DNA of 64,000 nucleotides, taken from NCBI GenBank assembly GCA_903833275.1, contig CAILEP010000016.1, positions 175,865 to 239,864 of the forward strand, read 5' to 3'. The translations under genes and the position numbers were made by a program. Source of the DNA: an uncultured Bdellovibrionales bacterium (GTDB lineage: Bacteria; Bdellovibrionota; Bdellovibrionia; Bdellovibrionales; UBA1609). The notes below the pieces were generated by a model. It was not told the origin of the DNA. It searched no databases and saw only the letters and a program-made list of their open reading frames with translations. Shown here piece by piece: positions 19,896-30,315 of the stretch. The number at the start of each line of letters is the position of its first letter. Position 1 is the first letter of the stretch.

Positions 19896-20962
19896 TAGAC
19901 GCCCGCCTTTCTCATCATCTGATCGAGCTCATCGACATCGGGGCTTTCTTCAAAGGCCACTTTCACATCGACCTTACGCTTCACAATCAAATTCATCAGT
20001 GATTGGTTAAGTGTCACCATCCCCGATTTATTTTGCCCGACCTGCATCATGCCGTAAATTTGATGAAGCTTATTTTCGCGAATTAAATTGCGTATGCTTG
20101 AACTCAAGACCAAAACTTCTGCGGCGGCAACGATCCCCCCGCCTATTTGCGGAAGTAGCCGCTGAGAAACCACAGCGTTTAAGGTCAAACTCAATTGAAC
20201 TCTGACTCTATCTTGCTCGTCTGAAGGGAAGACATTTACCAAGCGATTGATCGTTGAAATAGCATTATTGGTGTGAAGCGTGGCAAAAACCAAGTGGCCC
20301 GTTTCAGCGATAGTCAATGCTGCTTCGATCGTTTCATGATCTCTCATCTCACCAATCAAACAAACATCAGGGTCTTGGCGTAAAATGTGCTTCAAGCCTT
20401 CTTTGTAAGAGTTTGTATCAACAGTAACTTCTCGTTGGTTAACGATGCAGCCGATGTGGTCATGGATATATTCAATTGGATCTTCAAGTGTCACAATGTG
20501 CCCGCGTCGCTCTCGATTAATCTTAGAGATAATTGAAGCGATCGTTGTCGATTTGCCGGAGCCCGTCGGGCCCGTAACTAACACCAGCCCGTTCGGGAAG
20601 TTGGCAATCTCTGAAACAATCGGAGGCATATTTAAAGTCGAAAGCTCTGGGATGTTGAGCGGGATTTTTCGAAATACGCCCGAAACAACGCCACGCTGGT
20701 GCATCAAGTTACCACGAAACCGAGCGGTGTTTTTAATACCGAAACTAAAATCCAATTCTTTGGTTGTTTCAAATCTCGATTTTTGCTCGTCAGTCAGCAC
20801 CGAATAGCAAAGCTCTTTGACTTCATCGGCTGATAGGTCTCGCGCTTTAACTCGAACCATTCGCCCATCGATACGCAAGGCGGGTGGCGCCCCCGCAACC
20901 AAATGCATATCGGTCGCGCCTTGTTTCACAACTGTTTTGAGTAACTGTTGAAGGCCAATCAC
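19895..20962 (-). CDS. pilT: Twitching motility ATPase PilT
   Basis: GPTGSGKSTTIASI, DPDVCLIGEMRDHETIEAALTIAETGHLVFATLHTN. Confidence 0.97.
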   Translation of the reverse strand: MIGLQQLLKTVVKQGATDMHLVAGAPPALRIDGRMVRVKARDLSADEVKELCYSVLTDEQKSRFETTKELDFSFGIKNTARFRGNLMHQRGVVSGVFRKIPLNIPELSTLNMPPIVSEIANFPNGLVLVTGPTGSGKSTTIASIISKINRERRGHIVTLEDPIEYIHDHIGCIVNQREVTVDTNSYKEGLKHILRQDPDVCLIGEMRDHETIEAALTIAETGHLVFATLHTNNAISTINRLVNVFPSDEQDRVRVQLSLTLNAVVSQRLLPQIGGGIVAAAEVLVLSSSIRNLIRENKLHQIYGMMQVGQNKSGMVTLNQSLMNLIVKRKVDVKVAFEESPDVDELDQMMRKAGV

Positions 20963-22680
20963 AAGTCGTCCTCGACAGTACCCGCCAGCACTTCTTCAAT
21001 CGAGGTGAGGCCATCCTTCAAGGCTAATATTGCAGACCGGCGCAATGAAATCATTTTGCCCTCTACGATCGCTTGTTTTTTAATTTCAAGCGTCGACTTC
21101 TTCTGAAAAATGGCTTCCTTCACCCCTGAGGTGAACTCAAGAACTTCAAAAATCGCCATTCGCCCTTTGAGGCCCGAGCCTCCGCACTTGTCGCACCCCT
21201 CGCCCTTTTTCAAAGACGCGTACTCGGGCAATTCGCTTTCGAGAACTCCGATTTCTAGCAAAGCTTCGTTCGGTATTCTTACATCGGTCACGCAATTGCG
21301 ACAGATTCTTCTCACCAACCGTTGAGCCACAATTAGCGATGTGCTCTCCGCCACAAGATAATCCGCGACGCCCATAGAAATCAGACGATTCACTGTCGAT
21401 GCAGTATCGTTCGTATGGAGAGTTGAAACAACCAAGTGCCCAGTCGCCGCGGCCTTATAGGCGATGCCCGCAGTGTCCAAATCGCGAATTTCACCCACCA
21501 TAATAATTTCAGGATCTTGGCGAAGAAATGCGCGCAACGCTTCCGGAAATCCAAAACCAATTTCAGGGTGCACATGCACTTGATTAATACCATCAAAGTT
21601 GAATTCGACTGGGTCTTCGGCTGTTGAAATATTAACGTCCACTGTATTTAGAGCGGCAATGGCCGAATAAACCGTCGTCGTTTTACCCGAACCTGTGGGG
21701 CCCGTAATTAAGATCATGCCTTGGGGCAGAGCTAGAGCGCTCTTGAAGATCTCGAGCTGACGCGCCTCCATACCCAGCTTTTGGATATCGACCTGCAAAT
21801 TACTCTTGTCGAGAATTCGAAGCACGATTTTTTCACCAAACAATGTTGGCAAACAGTTAACCCGAAAATCAATTTCTTGACCGCTTTTCAATTTTACTTT
21901 TATCCGACCATCTTGAGGTTTTCTACGCTCAGCAATGTCCATCTTACTTATAATCTTCAGACGACTGATAATGGCGCCCGCCGAGCCTTGCGGGGGCTGG
22001 TGCACTTCGGCCAACGAACCATCAATTCGAAAACGAACGCGAAAACGCTTCTCATAAGACTCGAGGTGAATATCTGAGGCCTTCAACTTAATGGCCTCAG
22101 CCAGCAATGCATTTACAAAGCTGATGATAGGGCCCTCTTCAGCGGTGCCGTCTTGATCGACAAATGTCGCCGCCGGTTTTGCGTTCGCATCGATTGACTC
22201 TTCTGACTCTTCAATCTGCGATACAATATTGTCGAGCCTCGCTTGGCCGCTCATGCCAAAGTACTTTTCGATGGCCGCGAGAATTGCGCCCTCAGAGGCA
22301 ACAACAACTTCAATCTTACAGCGGGTGAGCAAACTTAAATCATCTTTTATAAAGGCGTTCGATGGGTCAGCAAAAGCGACCACCAAGCTGCGGCCCGATT
22401 TCTGAACTGGCATAACGCAATGTCTTTTGCAAACCTGCGCACTAACAAGTTTTACGGCCTCAGGGTCTATTTCGAAATTATTTAAATCAACTGTCGGCAG
22501 GTTGTATTGCTTGCCGAGAAAGTCGGCAAGCTCCCGATCCTTTACAAAACCGAGTTGAACCAGTGCCGAGGTTAGCCGCCCACCGGTTTGCTTTTGCTCT
22601 TGGCGCGCGCGCTCGAGCTGTTCGATATCAATAAGATTTTCGCGAACTAAGAGTTCGCCTATGCCTTTTCGTGCACCCAT
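20959..22680 (-). CDS. pilB: Type IV pilus assembly ATPase PilB
   Basis: GPTGSGKTTTVYSAI, DPEIIMVGEIRDLDTAGIAYKAAATGHLVVSTLHTND, C-terminal CDKCGGSGLKGR. Confidence 0.97.
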   Translation of the reverse strand: MGARKGIGELLVRENLIDIEQLERARQEQKQTGGRLTSALVQLGFVKDRELADFLGKQYNLPTVDLNNFEIDPEAVKLVSAQVCKRHCVMPVQKSGRSLVVAFADPSNAFIKDDLSLLTRCKIEVVVASEGAILAAIEKYFGMSGQARLDNIVSQIEESEESIDANAKPAATFVDQDGTAEEGPIISFVNALLAEAIKLKASDIHLESYEKRFRVRFRIDGSLAEVHQPPQGSAGAIISRLKIISKMDIAERRKPQDGRIKVKLKSGQEIDFRVNCLPTLFGEKIVLRILDKSNLQVDIQKLGMEARQLEIFKSALALPQGMILITGPTGSGKTTTVYSAIAALNTVDVNISTAEDPVEFNFDGINQVHVHPEIGFGFPEALRAFLRQDPEIIMVGEIRDLDTAGIAYKAAATGHLVVSTLHTNDTASTVNRLISMGVADYLVAESTSLIVAQRLVRRICRNCVTDVRIPNEALLEIGVLESELPEYASLKKGEGCDKCGGSGLKGRMAIFEVLEFTSGVKEAIFQKKSTLEIKKQAIVEGKMISLRRSAILALKDGLTSIEEVLAGTVEDDL

Positions 22681-22726
22681 AATGTCTAAGGTTATATGCA
22701 GGTGACGTTTTTTGTAACTAGACCAA

Positions 22727-22763
22727 GGACCTGACTTTGGACCTGACTTTGCGACCTGACCTT
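22727..22763. repeat. Short tandem direct repeat GGACCTGACTTT x2 plus diverged third copy
   Basis: ggacctgacttt ggacctgacttt gcgacctgacctt read directly. Confidence 0.85.
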
Positions 22764-23619
22764 AGGTTTTGATTTTTAAGTCTTCAGCGCGAAGAATTTC
22801 GCCAAGCTTCTTCTCATAATGTTCAGCATTTTTAAAGGACCTTCCGGTAATCTGCTCAGCCCAGATAAGATCCGTATGCGCCGATATTTGGTAACCAAAG
22901 ACACAATGCGCACCAATATCCCTCGCCCCTACCAGAAGTGGCGTCTCAACGGGTGAAATCGAAAAATCGATCGCGACTCCATTTTTTTTGAAAAAATTAA
23001 AATAGTAGAGCTCTTCAAGCATCGGGTTGTCGGCGCCCAGCGGCGTCGTATTGACCATCACTCCATGTGCTCCCTGCAAAAGAATCAGCCCGTCTTTCGA
23101 AACGAGCTCGAATTTGGCCCCCAGCATATTGCGCTTCATTTCGCCGACAAAAAATTGAGCGCGACTATCGTCGAGATTCGAAATGACAAAGTGACGAAAG
23201 CCAACCCGAAACAGAGCGGTAACTGCCACTCGAGCGGCGGCGCCGGCGCCGATGACCAAAACACGACTCTCAAGATCAAACCACTCGCCAACTTTGGCTA
23301 GCACCCGCGAAAACCCCTCGACCGCATTGGCTCTCGGCCACCATTTTTTATCAATCCTAACAAGGGCATCGGCCGCTTTAATTTTATCGACCATAACGGG
23401 GTGGTTGATGAATTGGGCGACGACGATTTCACCCAAACCCCGGCCAATGCGAATGCCGTCATACTCAGCCAGCCACGTCGGCAATTTCTCTTGAAATTCT
23501 TCATCGGTCGTCTGGATAAAATCAACTTTGTTTTCAAATTGATTTTCGGTCAAAAATTGACTGAGCGTTTCGAATCGCCACTTATTATTTTGCAATCCGA
23601 TCTCAACCCATTTGAACAT
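22762..23619 (-). CDS. aroE: Shikimate dehydrogenase family protein
   Basis: VLVIGAGAAARVAVTALFRVG, VMVNTTPLG. Confidence 0.8.
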   Translation of the reverse strand: MFKWVEIGLQNNKWRFETLSQFLTENQFENKVDFIQTTDEEFQEKLPTWLAEYDGIRIGRGLGEIVVAQFINHPVMVDKIKAADALVRIDKKWWPRANAVEGFSRVLAKVGEWFDLESRVLVIGAGAAARVAVTALFRVGFRHFVISNLDDSRAQFFVGEMKRNMLGAKFELVSKDGLILLQGAHGVMVNTTPLGADNPMLEELYYFNFFKKNGVAIDFSISPVETPLLVGARDIGAHCVFGYQISAHTDLIWAEQITGRSFKNAEHYEKKLGEILRAEDLKIKT

Positions 23620-23622
23620 AAT

Positions 23623-24582
23623 TTATTGCCTAAAAAACTTTCGCGTCTGCCGCACGTCTGATTCGATTTGCTTAATTAACTCATGTGCCGACTCAAACTT
23701 CAATTCATCTCGCAAACGCTGTAAAAGCTCGACTCGCACTTTCTTGCCGACAAAATTTTGCTCAGCATCTAAAACATGAGTTTCAATTGTTAACTCGTGG
23801 TTTTCATAAAACGTTGGCTTGAAGCCGATATTGGTCACCGAGACTTGCATGGGCGAGTCTAAACCTAAATTGGCATTCTCAACCCGGCCGCCCATCAGCT
23901 GAAATTTCGTGATGTAAACGCCCGGCAGTGGCTTAAGCACCGTTTGGCATTTGAGATTGGCTGTTGCAAAACCCAACGCGCGCCCGCGGCCATCACCCGA
24001 CACAACCTGGCCCTCAAGATAATAGGCTCGGCCCAAAAGTTTCTGGGCAGAGGTTACATCACCCACTTCGATCAACTTGCGAATGCGCGAACTCGAAATA
24101 ACTTGGCCGTCAAATTTCGCCGGCTCAACCTGCTGCACATCAAAACCAAATTCGACGCCCATTTTTTTCAGCTCGGCATAACCACCTTGTCGATCTTTGC
24201 CGAAGGCGAAATCGTAGCCGACAAACAAAACCTTGAGGTCGATGCTCGCTAATATTTTTTGCACGAACTCTCGCGCCGACAATTGCGCCAGCGCCAGGGT
24301 AAAAGGCTCAAGAATCAAATCGTCGACGCCAATTGCACCCAGCTGAGCGGCCATATCCTCAACACTGAATAGGCGGGCGAGCTTTATTTCGGGCCGCAAT
24401 ACTTCTGCCGGGTGTGGGTCAAAACTCAAGACCGCCGATCTTGCGCCGACTTTTTGGGCCGCCGCCACGACTTGGCCTATAAGCGATCTGTGCCCCAAAT
24501 GAACGCCATCGAAGCTGCCAATGGTTAGAACCCGAGGTTGCCGGCCGGCTGGAATTGCATTTAAACCCTTTACGATCTGCAT
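23623..24582 (-). CDS. ribF: Bifunctional riboflavin kinase/FAD synthetase
   Basis: TIGSFDGVHLGHRSLIGQV, SSRIRKLIEVGDV, GDGRGRALGFATANL; internal Met (MQIVKGL) chosen as start. Confidence 0.93.
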   Translation of the reverse strand: MQIVKGLNAIPAGRQPRVLTIGSFDGVHLGHRSLIGQVVAAAQKVGARSAVLSFDPHPAEVLRPEIKLARLFSVEDMAAQLGAIGVDDLILEPFTLALAQLSAREFVQKILASIDLKVLFVGYDFAFGKDRQGGYAELKKMGVEFGFDVQQVEPAKFDGQVISSSRIRKLIEVGDVTSAQKLLGRAYYLEGQVVSGDGRGRALGFATANLKCQTVLKPLPGVYITKFQLMGGRVENANLGLDSPMQVSVTNIGFKPTFYENHELTIETHVLDAEQNFVGKKVRVELLQRLRDELKFESAHELIKQIESDVRQTRKFFRQ

Positions 24583-24625
24583 GTGGCTAAAATAACAACT
24601 TTTTTCACGGAACCAATTGAATTCT

Positions 24626-24688
24626 ATGAACAAATTTGATACGTTGCGTTACTTTGATCATAAGGGCCATTTGCCCATGGGTGCCTAA
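24626..24688 (+). CDS. Putative 20-aa upstream leader ORF
   Basis: ATG...TAA encoding MNKFDTLRYFDHKGHLPMGA, ending 3 nt before the histidine kinase ATG. Confidence 0.3.
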   Translation: MNKFDTLRYFDHKGHLPMGA

Positions 24689-24691
24689 ATA

Positions 24692-26677
24692 ATGAAAATG
24701 CCATTTGCCGCTATTCTTAACTCTGATTGGTTTAGAAAAACCAAGGCGAGGTATTGGTTGGCAGCCAGAATGGTTTGGCGGCGCAAGGGCCTCTGGCTTC
24801 GAGCTATCCTCTGTTGGCTGCTCGGAATGGGCTTTTTATTGGCCGAACACGACGCCGATTATGACGTTCGCCTTAAAGTTCGCGGCCCCCAGAAAACTGA
24901 TGCCGAAATTGTACTCCTGTTAATCGATCGAGAAGATTGGAACAACTGGCTGCACTCAAAGCCCGAGAACTTTAATGCCGTCCACGACTATTCTTATTTT
25001 TCATTTAACGACAGTTATTATTGGAATTTACCAGCCTGGGCCGCGCTTCTTGATCAACTTCTAGCGAGCCACCCGCGCACGGTTGGAGTTACAACGTTCT
25101 TCGGCGAGAACATCCCCCAACCCGAATTTGATAACTATCATGATTCAATTTTTGCCGATAAGAGAATTGTTTGGTCAGCACAAATAAACTCGGAAGGTCA
25201 TATTCTGCCCTCGCGTTTCGCCCGACCAAAAACTAAAAATAGCGGAGTCAATGAGTTCACCCCAGATCGAGACGGTATCATACGTCGTTTTACCAATAGC
25301 CAAGACAACGCACCCCACTTCGCGATGCAATTGGCGCGGCGGATGAATGCCAATCCGGGCGATTTCGAAATGGCCTTCCCCACTCGCCAACTTTCGCCGT
25401 TAATTAATTTTCGAGGAGAAGCCGGCACCTTTAAAACCCTCGGCTTTAAAGATTTTCTCTCACATAACTATCCAAATAATTTTTTTCAAAATAAAACTGT
25501 CATCATCGGCACCACCGAACCTGAAGGGGGCGACGTCCGCACACCCGTTGGTCAAATGTCGCGCGCCGAAATCGTCGCAAATCTCGTCGACAATATCCAC
25601 AATGATCGCTGGGTCAATCGCCCACCGTTTTGGGTCATGGGCCTTCTGCTTCTTGGCCTTGTGATTGCGATCGCATTTTGCACGGCCAGCTACCCGCAAT
25701 TTTTGGCTCTCTTTATTATTCTATGGGCCAACTTTGTTTACACGACAGGCTCGCTCTGGGCCTTCGATGCTTTCTACTTTTGGCTACCCGTGCTCGCGGT
25801 GGGTATCGTATCATTCGTAACTTACGTCATCTTTTTGAGTTTTCAGCTGACACTCAAAGAGTACGTCACCCTTCAACTTGAGAAAGAGCGTGAGTTTCTA
25901 ATTGAAGTCGAACAACTCAAAAATAACTTTCTAAGCCTCATATCGCACGATCTCAAAACACCGATCGCAAAGATTCAGGCTATTTGTGATCGTCTCTTGA
26001 CCCAATACCCGCTTCACGAGTTCAGCGGCGACATCCACCGCATGAAGGACGTTATTTCAGAACTTCACCGCTACATCGGCACGATATTGCAAATCACCCG
26101 CGTTGAATCGCGAGACTTTCGCATTAGCCGAGATTCAGCCGACATAAATGAAATTATCGAATCGGTGGTCGAACAGCTCGACACACTTTCTCAATCAAAA
26201 CATATTCTAATTGATATCAAACTTGAACCCATCTTTCTTGTCGAAATGGACCAAGTGCTCATTCACGAAGTCGTGCTCAATTTGATTGAAAATGCGATCA
26301 AGTACACCCCTGAAAACGGGCGGGTTGTGGTATCGTCTCGCGAAGTGGATGACCAAGTTTTTGTTGTGGTTGAGGACAACGGGCTGGGCATCCCAGCCGA
26401 AGAACAAGCACAGATATTCGAAAAGTTCTACCGCGGCCAGCTGGGCCGTTCGCAGCCAAGAGGCTCGGGCCTAGGCCTCTATCTCGTAAAATATTTCGTC
26501 GAATTACACGGTGGCCGAGTATTTCTCGAAAGCAATGTCGGCTCGGGCACGCGGGTCGGTTTTAACTTGCCAATTGAACAAGCCAATGCGACGAACCATG
26601 TGCACGCGGCCGAGGGCGATACGAATACAGTGACCCCTTCTCAAATGCAAAGAGGCAGCTATGAAACTGAAGCTTAA
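24692..26677 (+). CDS. CHASE2-domain sensor histidine kinase
   Basis: Extracellular CHASE2-like region then 3 TMs; SLISHDLKTPIAKIQ H-box; GSGLGLYLVKYFVELHGG. Confidence 0.9.
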   Translation: MKMPFAAILNSDWFRKTKARYWLAARMVWRRKGLWLRAILCWLLGMGFLLAEHDADYDVRLKVRGPQKTDAEIVLLLIDREDWNNWLHSKPENFNAVHDYSYFSFNDSYYWNLPAWAALLDQLLASHPRTVGVTTFFGENIPQPEFDNYHDSIFADKRIVWSAQINSEGHILPSRFARPKTKNSGVNEFTPDRDGIIRRFTNSQDNAPHFAMQLARRMNANPGDFEMAFPTRQLSPLINFRGEAGTFKTLGFKDFLSHNYPNNFFQNKTVIIGTTEPEGGDVRTPVGQMSRAEIVANLVDNIHNDRWVNRPPFWVMGLLLLGLVIAIAFCTASYPQFLALFIILWANFVYTTGSLWAFDAFYFWLPVLAVGIVSFVTYVIFLSFQLTLKEYVTLQLEKEREFLIEVEQLKNNFLSLISHDLKTPIAKIQAICDRLLTQYPLHEFSGDIHRMKDVISELHRYIGTILQITRVESRDFRISRDSADINEIIESVVEQLDTLSQSKHILIDIKLEPIFLVEMDQVLIHEVVLNLIENAIKYTPENGRVVVSSREVDDQVFVVVEDNGLGIPAEEQAQIFEKFYRGQLGRSQPRGSGLGLYLVKYFVELHGGRVFLESNVGSGTRVGFNLPIEQANATNHVHAAEGDTNTVTPSQMQRGSYETEA

Positions 26678-28070
26678 AGCACTTATCGTCGATGATGAAA
26701 TCGAACTGAGAAAATCAGTCGGGTCAATCCTACTGCACTCGATGCCAGGTGTTGAGTGGAGCATCAGCGAAGCCGACACCGGCCGGGCCGCTCTCGAAGC
26801 AATAAAAAACGATGCCTACGATATTGTTCTAATGGATGTTCGCATGCCCGAAATGGATGGGCTCTCCGCCTTAAAGGCCATGAAAGAACTCGACCCCAGA
26901 ATATTTATCGTTATCATGACCGCCCATAGCAATCTACCCGATGCCGTGCTGGCCATTAAATACGGTGCTTTCGATTACACAGAAAAACCAATCGACCCAA
27001 CGCGACTCGCGCAATTAATAAATAAGGCCATCGAAACCAAAGAAATGGTTTCACACATCGCGCTTTCAAACCCCATTTTAGACGATGACGTTGATTCGAA
27101 ATTTGTCGGCGCCTCTGGCAAGATGAGCGAAGTGTTTAACTTGATTCAACGCTTGGCCAATGTCGACACCACTGTTCTTATTCGCGGCGAAAATGGCACA
27201 GGCAAAGAGTTGGTGGCACGAGCTATCCATCAGAACTCTCCGCAAAAACATGGGCCGTTTGTAGCGATCAATTGCGGAGCGATCCCAGACGCACTTATGG
27301 AGAGCGAACTTTTCGGTCACGAGCGCGGGTCATTTACCGGCGCTGTCGAGAGAAAAATTGGTAAATTTCAGCTCGCCAACAAAGGGACACTTTTTCTCGA
27401 TGAGGTCGGCGAATTAAAACCTGATCTCCAGGTGAAATTGTTGCGAGTTTTGCAAGAACGAAAATTCATGCCGGTCGGGTCTAATCGTGAAGTGAAATCC
27501 AACGCGCGAATCATTGCGGCCACCAATCGAAACCTCGAGAAGATGATCGAAGAGCAAGGCTTTCGCGAAGATTTTTTCTATCGCTTGAACGTAATGCCCA
27601 TTTTTATGCCCCCCTTACGGGATCGCCTCGACGATCTCGAAGGCTTGGTGAAGTATTTTGTCACCAAGTTCGCCAAAAAAATGAATCGCCAGATTCAGGG
27701 CATGAACCCCGATGCACTCGACATCCTCAAAAAATACAAATGGCCGGGCAATATTCGAGAGCTTGAAAACGTAATCGAGCGGGCTTTTATTGTCGAAAAT
27801 TCAAATCAGATCACCACCAAGAGTTTGCCCGAGAATATAATTATTGAAGCGCAGAACCGAACGAACATCCCGATGTCGGGCAAATACACCGGCCCACTCG
27901 ATTTTGATTCTTTCAAAGAAGCAGCAGAGAAAGAATTTATTGAGAGCGCACTGAAGGCTAACGCCGGCAAGATTAACAAAACGGTGGCACAGGCCAACAT
28001 CCCGAAGAACACACTTTTGAGAAAAATTAAAAAATACAATATCGACGTAAGTAAATTTACTCGAGTCTAA
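26661..28070 (+). CDS. Sigma-54-dependent response regulator (NtrC family)
   Basis: Receiver, AAA+ GENGTGKELVARAIH, GSFTGAV motif, C-terminal HTH; overlaps kinase by 17 nt. Confidence 0.95.
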   Translation: MKLKLKALIVDDEIELRKSVGSILLHSMPGVEWSISEADTGRAALEAIKNDAYDIVLMDVRMPEMDGLSALKAMKELDPRIFIVIMTAHSNLPDAVLAIKYGAFDYTEKPIDPTRLAQLINKAIETKEMVSHIALSNPILDDDVDSKFVGASGKMSEVFNLIQRLANVDTTVLIRGENGTGKELVARAIHQNSPQKHGPFVAINCGAIPDALMESELFGHERGSFTGAVERKIGKFQLANKGTLFLDEVGELKPDLQVKLLRVLQERKFMPVGSNREVKSNARIIAATNRNLEKMIEEQGFREDFFYRLNVMPIFMPPLRDRLDDLEGLVKYFVTKFAKKMNRQIQGMNPDALDILKKYKWPGNIRELENVIERAFIVENSNQITTKSLPENIIIEAQNRTNIPMSGKYTGPLDFDSFKEAAEKEFIESALKANAGKINKTVAQANIPKNTLLRKIKKYNIDVSKFTRV

Positions 28071-29161
28071 TGCCGAACGGCTTCTATTGCCGAAAGTACT
28101 TTTTCGGCCGTAAGTTTCTTCATGCAATCGTGTGTGCCAATGGGGCACTGCTGATGTCCGTGTCGGCCGCAAGGGCGACACGGTAATGCAATTTGGGCCA
28201 CGGCCGCGCGATCACTCCATGGTCGATATCCTTGGGCCAAGACTGTGGGGCCAAAAACACCGACAACGGGCCGGCCTGAAGCCACCGCCATGTGCATCGA
28301 GCCGCTGTCATTCGCCACCACATATTCACTCGCGCTCATAAGGGCATGCAGCTCGAAAAGGTCGGTTTGGCCTGCTAACGAGCGAATCTCGTTCGTAACT
28401 CTATCTTTAGACTGAATCAGTCCAATCACATCTGCGCAAGCGACGCTTTCTTTCTGAGAACCCACGAGATAAACATTCAACCCACGGCCCAACGTCGCCT
28501 GTGAGACCGCCGCAAAGCCCTCAGCGGTCCAGCGCTTTGTTGCCCATTGACTGCCTGGCGCGATAACTACGAATGGTCGCCGAATACTCAGTCGCGCTAA
28601 AAGACCCTCGACCGCTTTCGCCTGGGCCGCAACCACCAATGAGTACCTTGGCTCGATCGCCACTGGCCAGCTCGTTACGTTTTCAAGCGTGCTCAGATTC
28701 TTGTCGCTCGGCCCGCCGTTTGTAATTTCACGTACCTCGTCAGGCGCCTCATCCTGGGCCCCAAATAAGGCCCAGAGGCGCAAAACCTCCGGCTGCTCTA
28801 TCGGGCGAAGAACACGTCTATTGAAAAAAAAGCGATTCCACCAAACCTTATAGGCTATTTTATTTTGAGCCTTTAAGCGCCGAAGCAACCATGCCGACCG
28901 AAACGATTGATGAGGGCAAAATAGATTTCGAATATCCATTTTCTGCACCGCCTGCAGAAAATCGGCTTCCGATTGAGCATCACCTTTTTCAAGTTCGATG
29001 ACTTGATCGACAATTTTATTTTCTAGAAAGAATTTTTTGAGGCCCGGCCGACAAACTAAAGTGACTCGATCATCTCGCCAGCGGCGTCGAACTTCGCCAA
29101 TGAAGGGGATGGTGAGTAAGAGGTCGCCGACGAAGGCTGTGTGAAAGATGAGGTTGTCCAA
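28067..29161 (-). CDS. Glycosyltransferase family 9 (heptosyltransferase-like)
   Basis: FHTAFVGDLLLTIPFIGEVRRRW, VIAPGSQWATKRW, VANDSGSMHMAVASGRPVVGVFGPT. Confidence 0.9.
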   Translation of the reverse strand: MDNLIFHTAFVGDLLLTIPFIGEVRRRWRDDRVTLVCRPGLKKFFLENKIVDQVIELEKGDAQSEADFLQAVQKMDIRNLFCPHQSFRSAWLLRRLKAQNKIAYKVWWNRFFFNRRVLRPIEQPEVLRLWALFGAQDEAPDEVREITNGGPSDKNLSTLENVTSWPVAIEPRYSLVVAAQAKAVEGLLARLSIRRPFVVIAPGSQWATKRWTAEGFAAVSQATLGRGLNVYLVGSQKESVACADVIGLIQSKDRVTNEIRSLAGQTDLFELHALMSASEYVVANDSGSMHMAVASGRPVVGVFGPTVLAQGYRPWSDRAAVAQIALPCRPCGRHGHQQCPIGTHDCMKKLTAEKVLSAIEAVRH

Positions 29162-30252
29162 TCAATACCTTTGCTGACGGCGTTCGTAATCTCATTTAAA
29201 TCAACGAGATCATAGCACATTGTCTCTTTCTGACAAGATCGTCGCCAGCACGGGCCACAGGTCGCTTGACTCAAAACCTTGGCGCCTCGCCCAAAAAGGT
29301 CAATTTCGTGTGCGCAAGTAGGGCCAAACCATGCCACGACCCACTTTTTCATTGCGATCGCCAGATGCATACCCAAGCTGTCACCCGTAACAACAATGTC
29401 ACAAGCCGCCACGCTCAATAGCCCGTCGCGAAGCCCACCCTCAGTTGAGGACGAAATCACCTTCTGACCATGAGCAATTTGTTGATTTCGAATTTTGTCT
29501 TCGGGGCCGCCCAAAAGCACAACCTGAGCCCCTAACGCATGTATCAGCGGGATTAACTGCCGCTGGGCCTCAACCGTAAGTTTTTTATATTTGATGACGT
29601 CACTACAACCGGTATTAAAGCCAACAATGGCGCGGCTGGCCCCTTGCCAGCTAGAGCGGCGATGGAGAACCTCGGCGCGCTCATCAGCCGTCAATCGCAA
29701 GTCATAATCGTCGCCTTGATAATCAAGCTCGAGGGCCCGGCAAACAAGTTCGGCCTCGGTCTTTCTATTTTCGAAAAATTTCTTTCGGTCTGAAAGACCG
29801 ATTTCCCAAAGCTCACTGGCCGCTTCTGTTGCGGGCAAAATGGCCCCAGTCACAGTTTCAACTCGAAAACCAAAAACTTTTTTAACTCGAGTTGCACGCA
29901 ATACACCCGCCGCCACCAACGACTTGTCGATACAAAAACCAACATCGAACTCAAGCGCCGACAAAGCCAATAGATCTTCGCGCGAAGTCGTCAATACCCG
30001 ATCAACCAAGGGGTGCCCGACCAAAAGCTCATGCACCGGCTGAGACGTGACCCAAGTTAAATGAGACTCTGGATATTTTCGACGAATCGCCTTAAGAAGT
30101 GTCGTCGATCTGACAACCGCGCCCATCGCGCCTAGGTGAACCACGAGCACTCTTGATTTCACAATCGAACGCTTGTGGCAGCTCGCATCACAACGCTCAC
30201 TTAGCGAACACGGCTTGTAACCCGTAAAATAACGACAGAGGATCTCAGACAT
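29056..30252 (-). CDS. Glycosyltransferase family 9 with Cys-containing N-terminal extension
   Basis: CRYFTGYKPCSLSERCDASC then VLVVHLGAMGAVVRSTTLLKAIRRKYP; VTGDSLGMHLAIAMKKWVVAWFGPT. Confidence 0.88.
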   Translation of the reverse strand: MSEILCRYFTGYKPCSLSERCDASCHKRSIVKSRVLVVHLGAMGAVVRSTTLLKAIRRKYPESHLTWVTSQPVHELLVGHPLVDRVLTTSREDLLALSALEFDVGFCIDKSLVAAGVLRATRVKKVFGFRVETVTGAILPATEAASELWEIGLSDRKKFFENRKTEAELVCRALELDYQGDDYDLRLTADERAEVLHRRSSWQGASRAIVGFNTGCSDVIKYKKLTVEAQRQLIPLIHALGAQVVLLGGPEDKIRNQQIAHGQKVISSSTEGGLRDGLLSVAACDIVVTGDSLGMHLAIAMKKWVVAWFGPTCAHEIDLFGRGAKVLSQATCGPCWRRSCQKETMCYDLVDLNEITNAVSKGIDWTTSSFTQPSSATSYSPSPSLAKFDAAGEMIESL

Positions 30253-30315
30253 AACCTAATTATGCTACGAGCCGATCGAGATTACATCTTACCAAAGACC
30301 AGTTCTTGTCAAAAT

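Noticed and set aside
28061-28075. Shared stop codons of the convergent sigma-54 regulator and GT9 gene (CTAA)
   Set aside because: Compact tail-to-tail overlap is common in dense genomes; no sign of special function.
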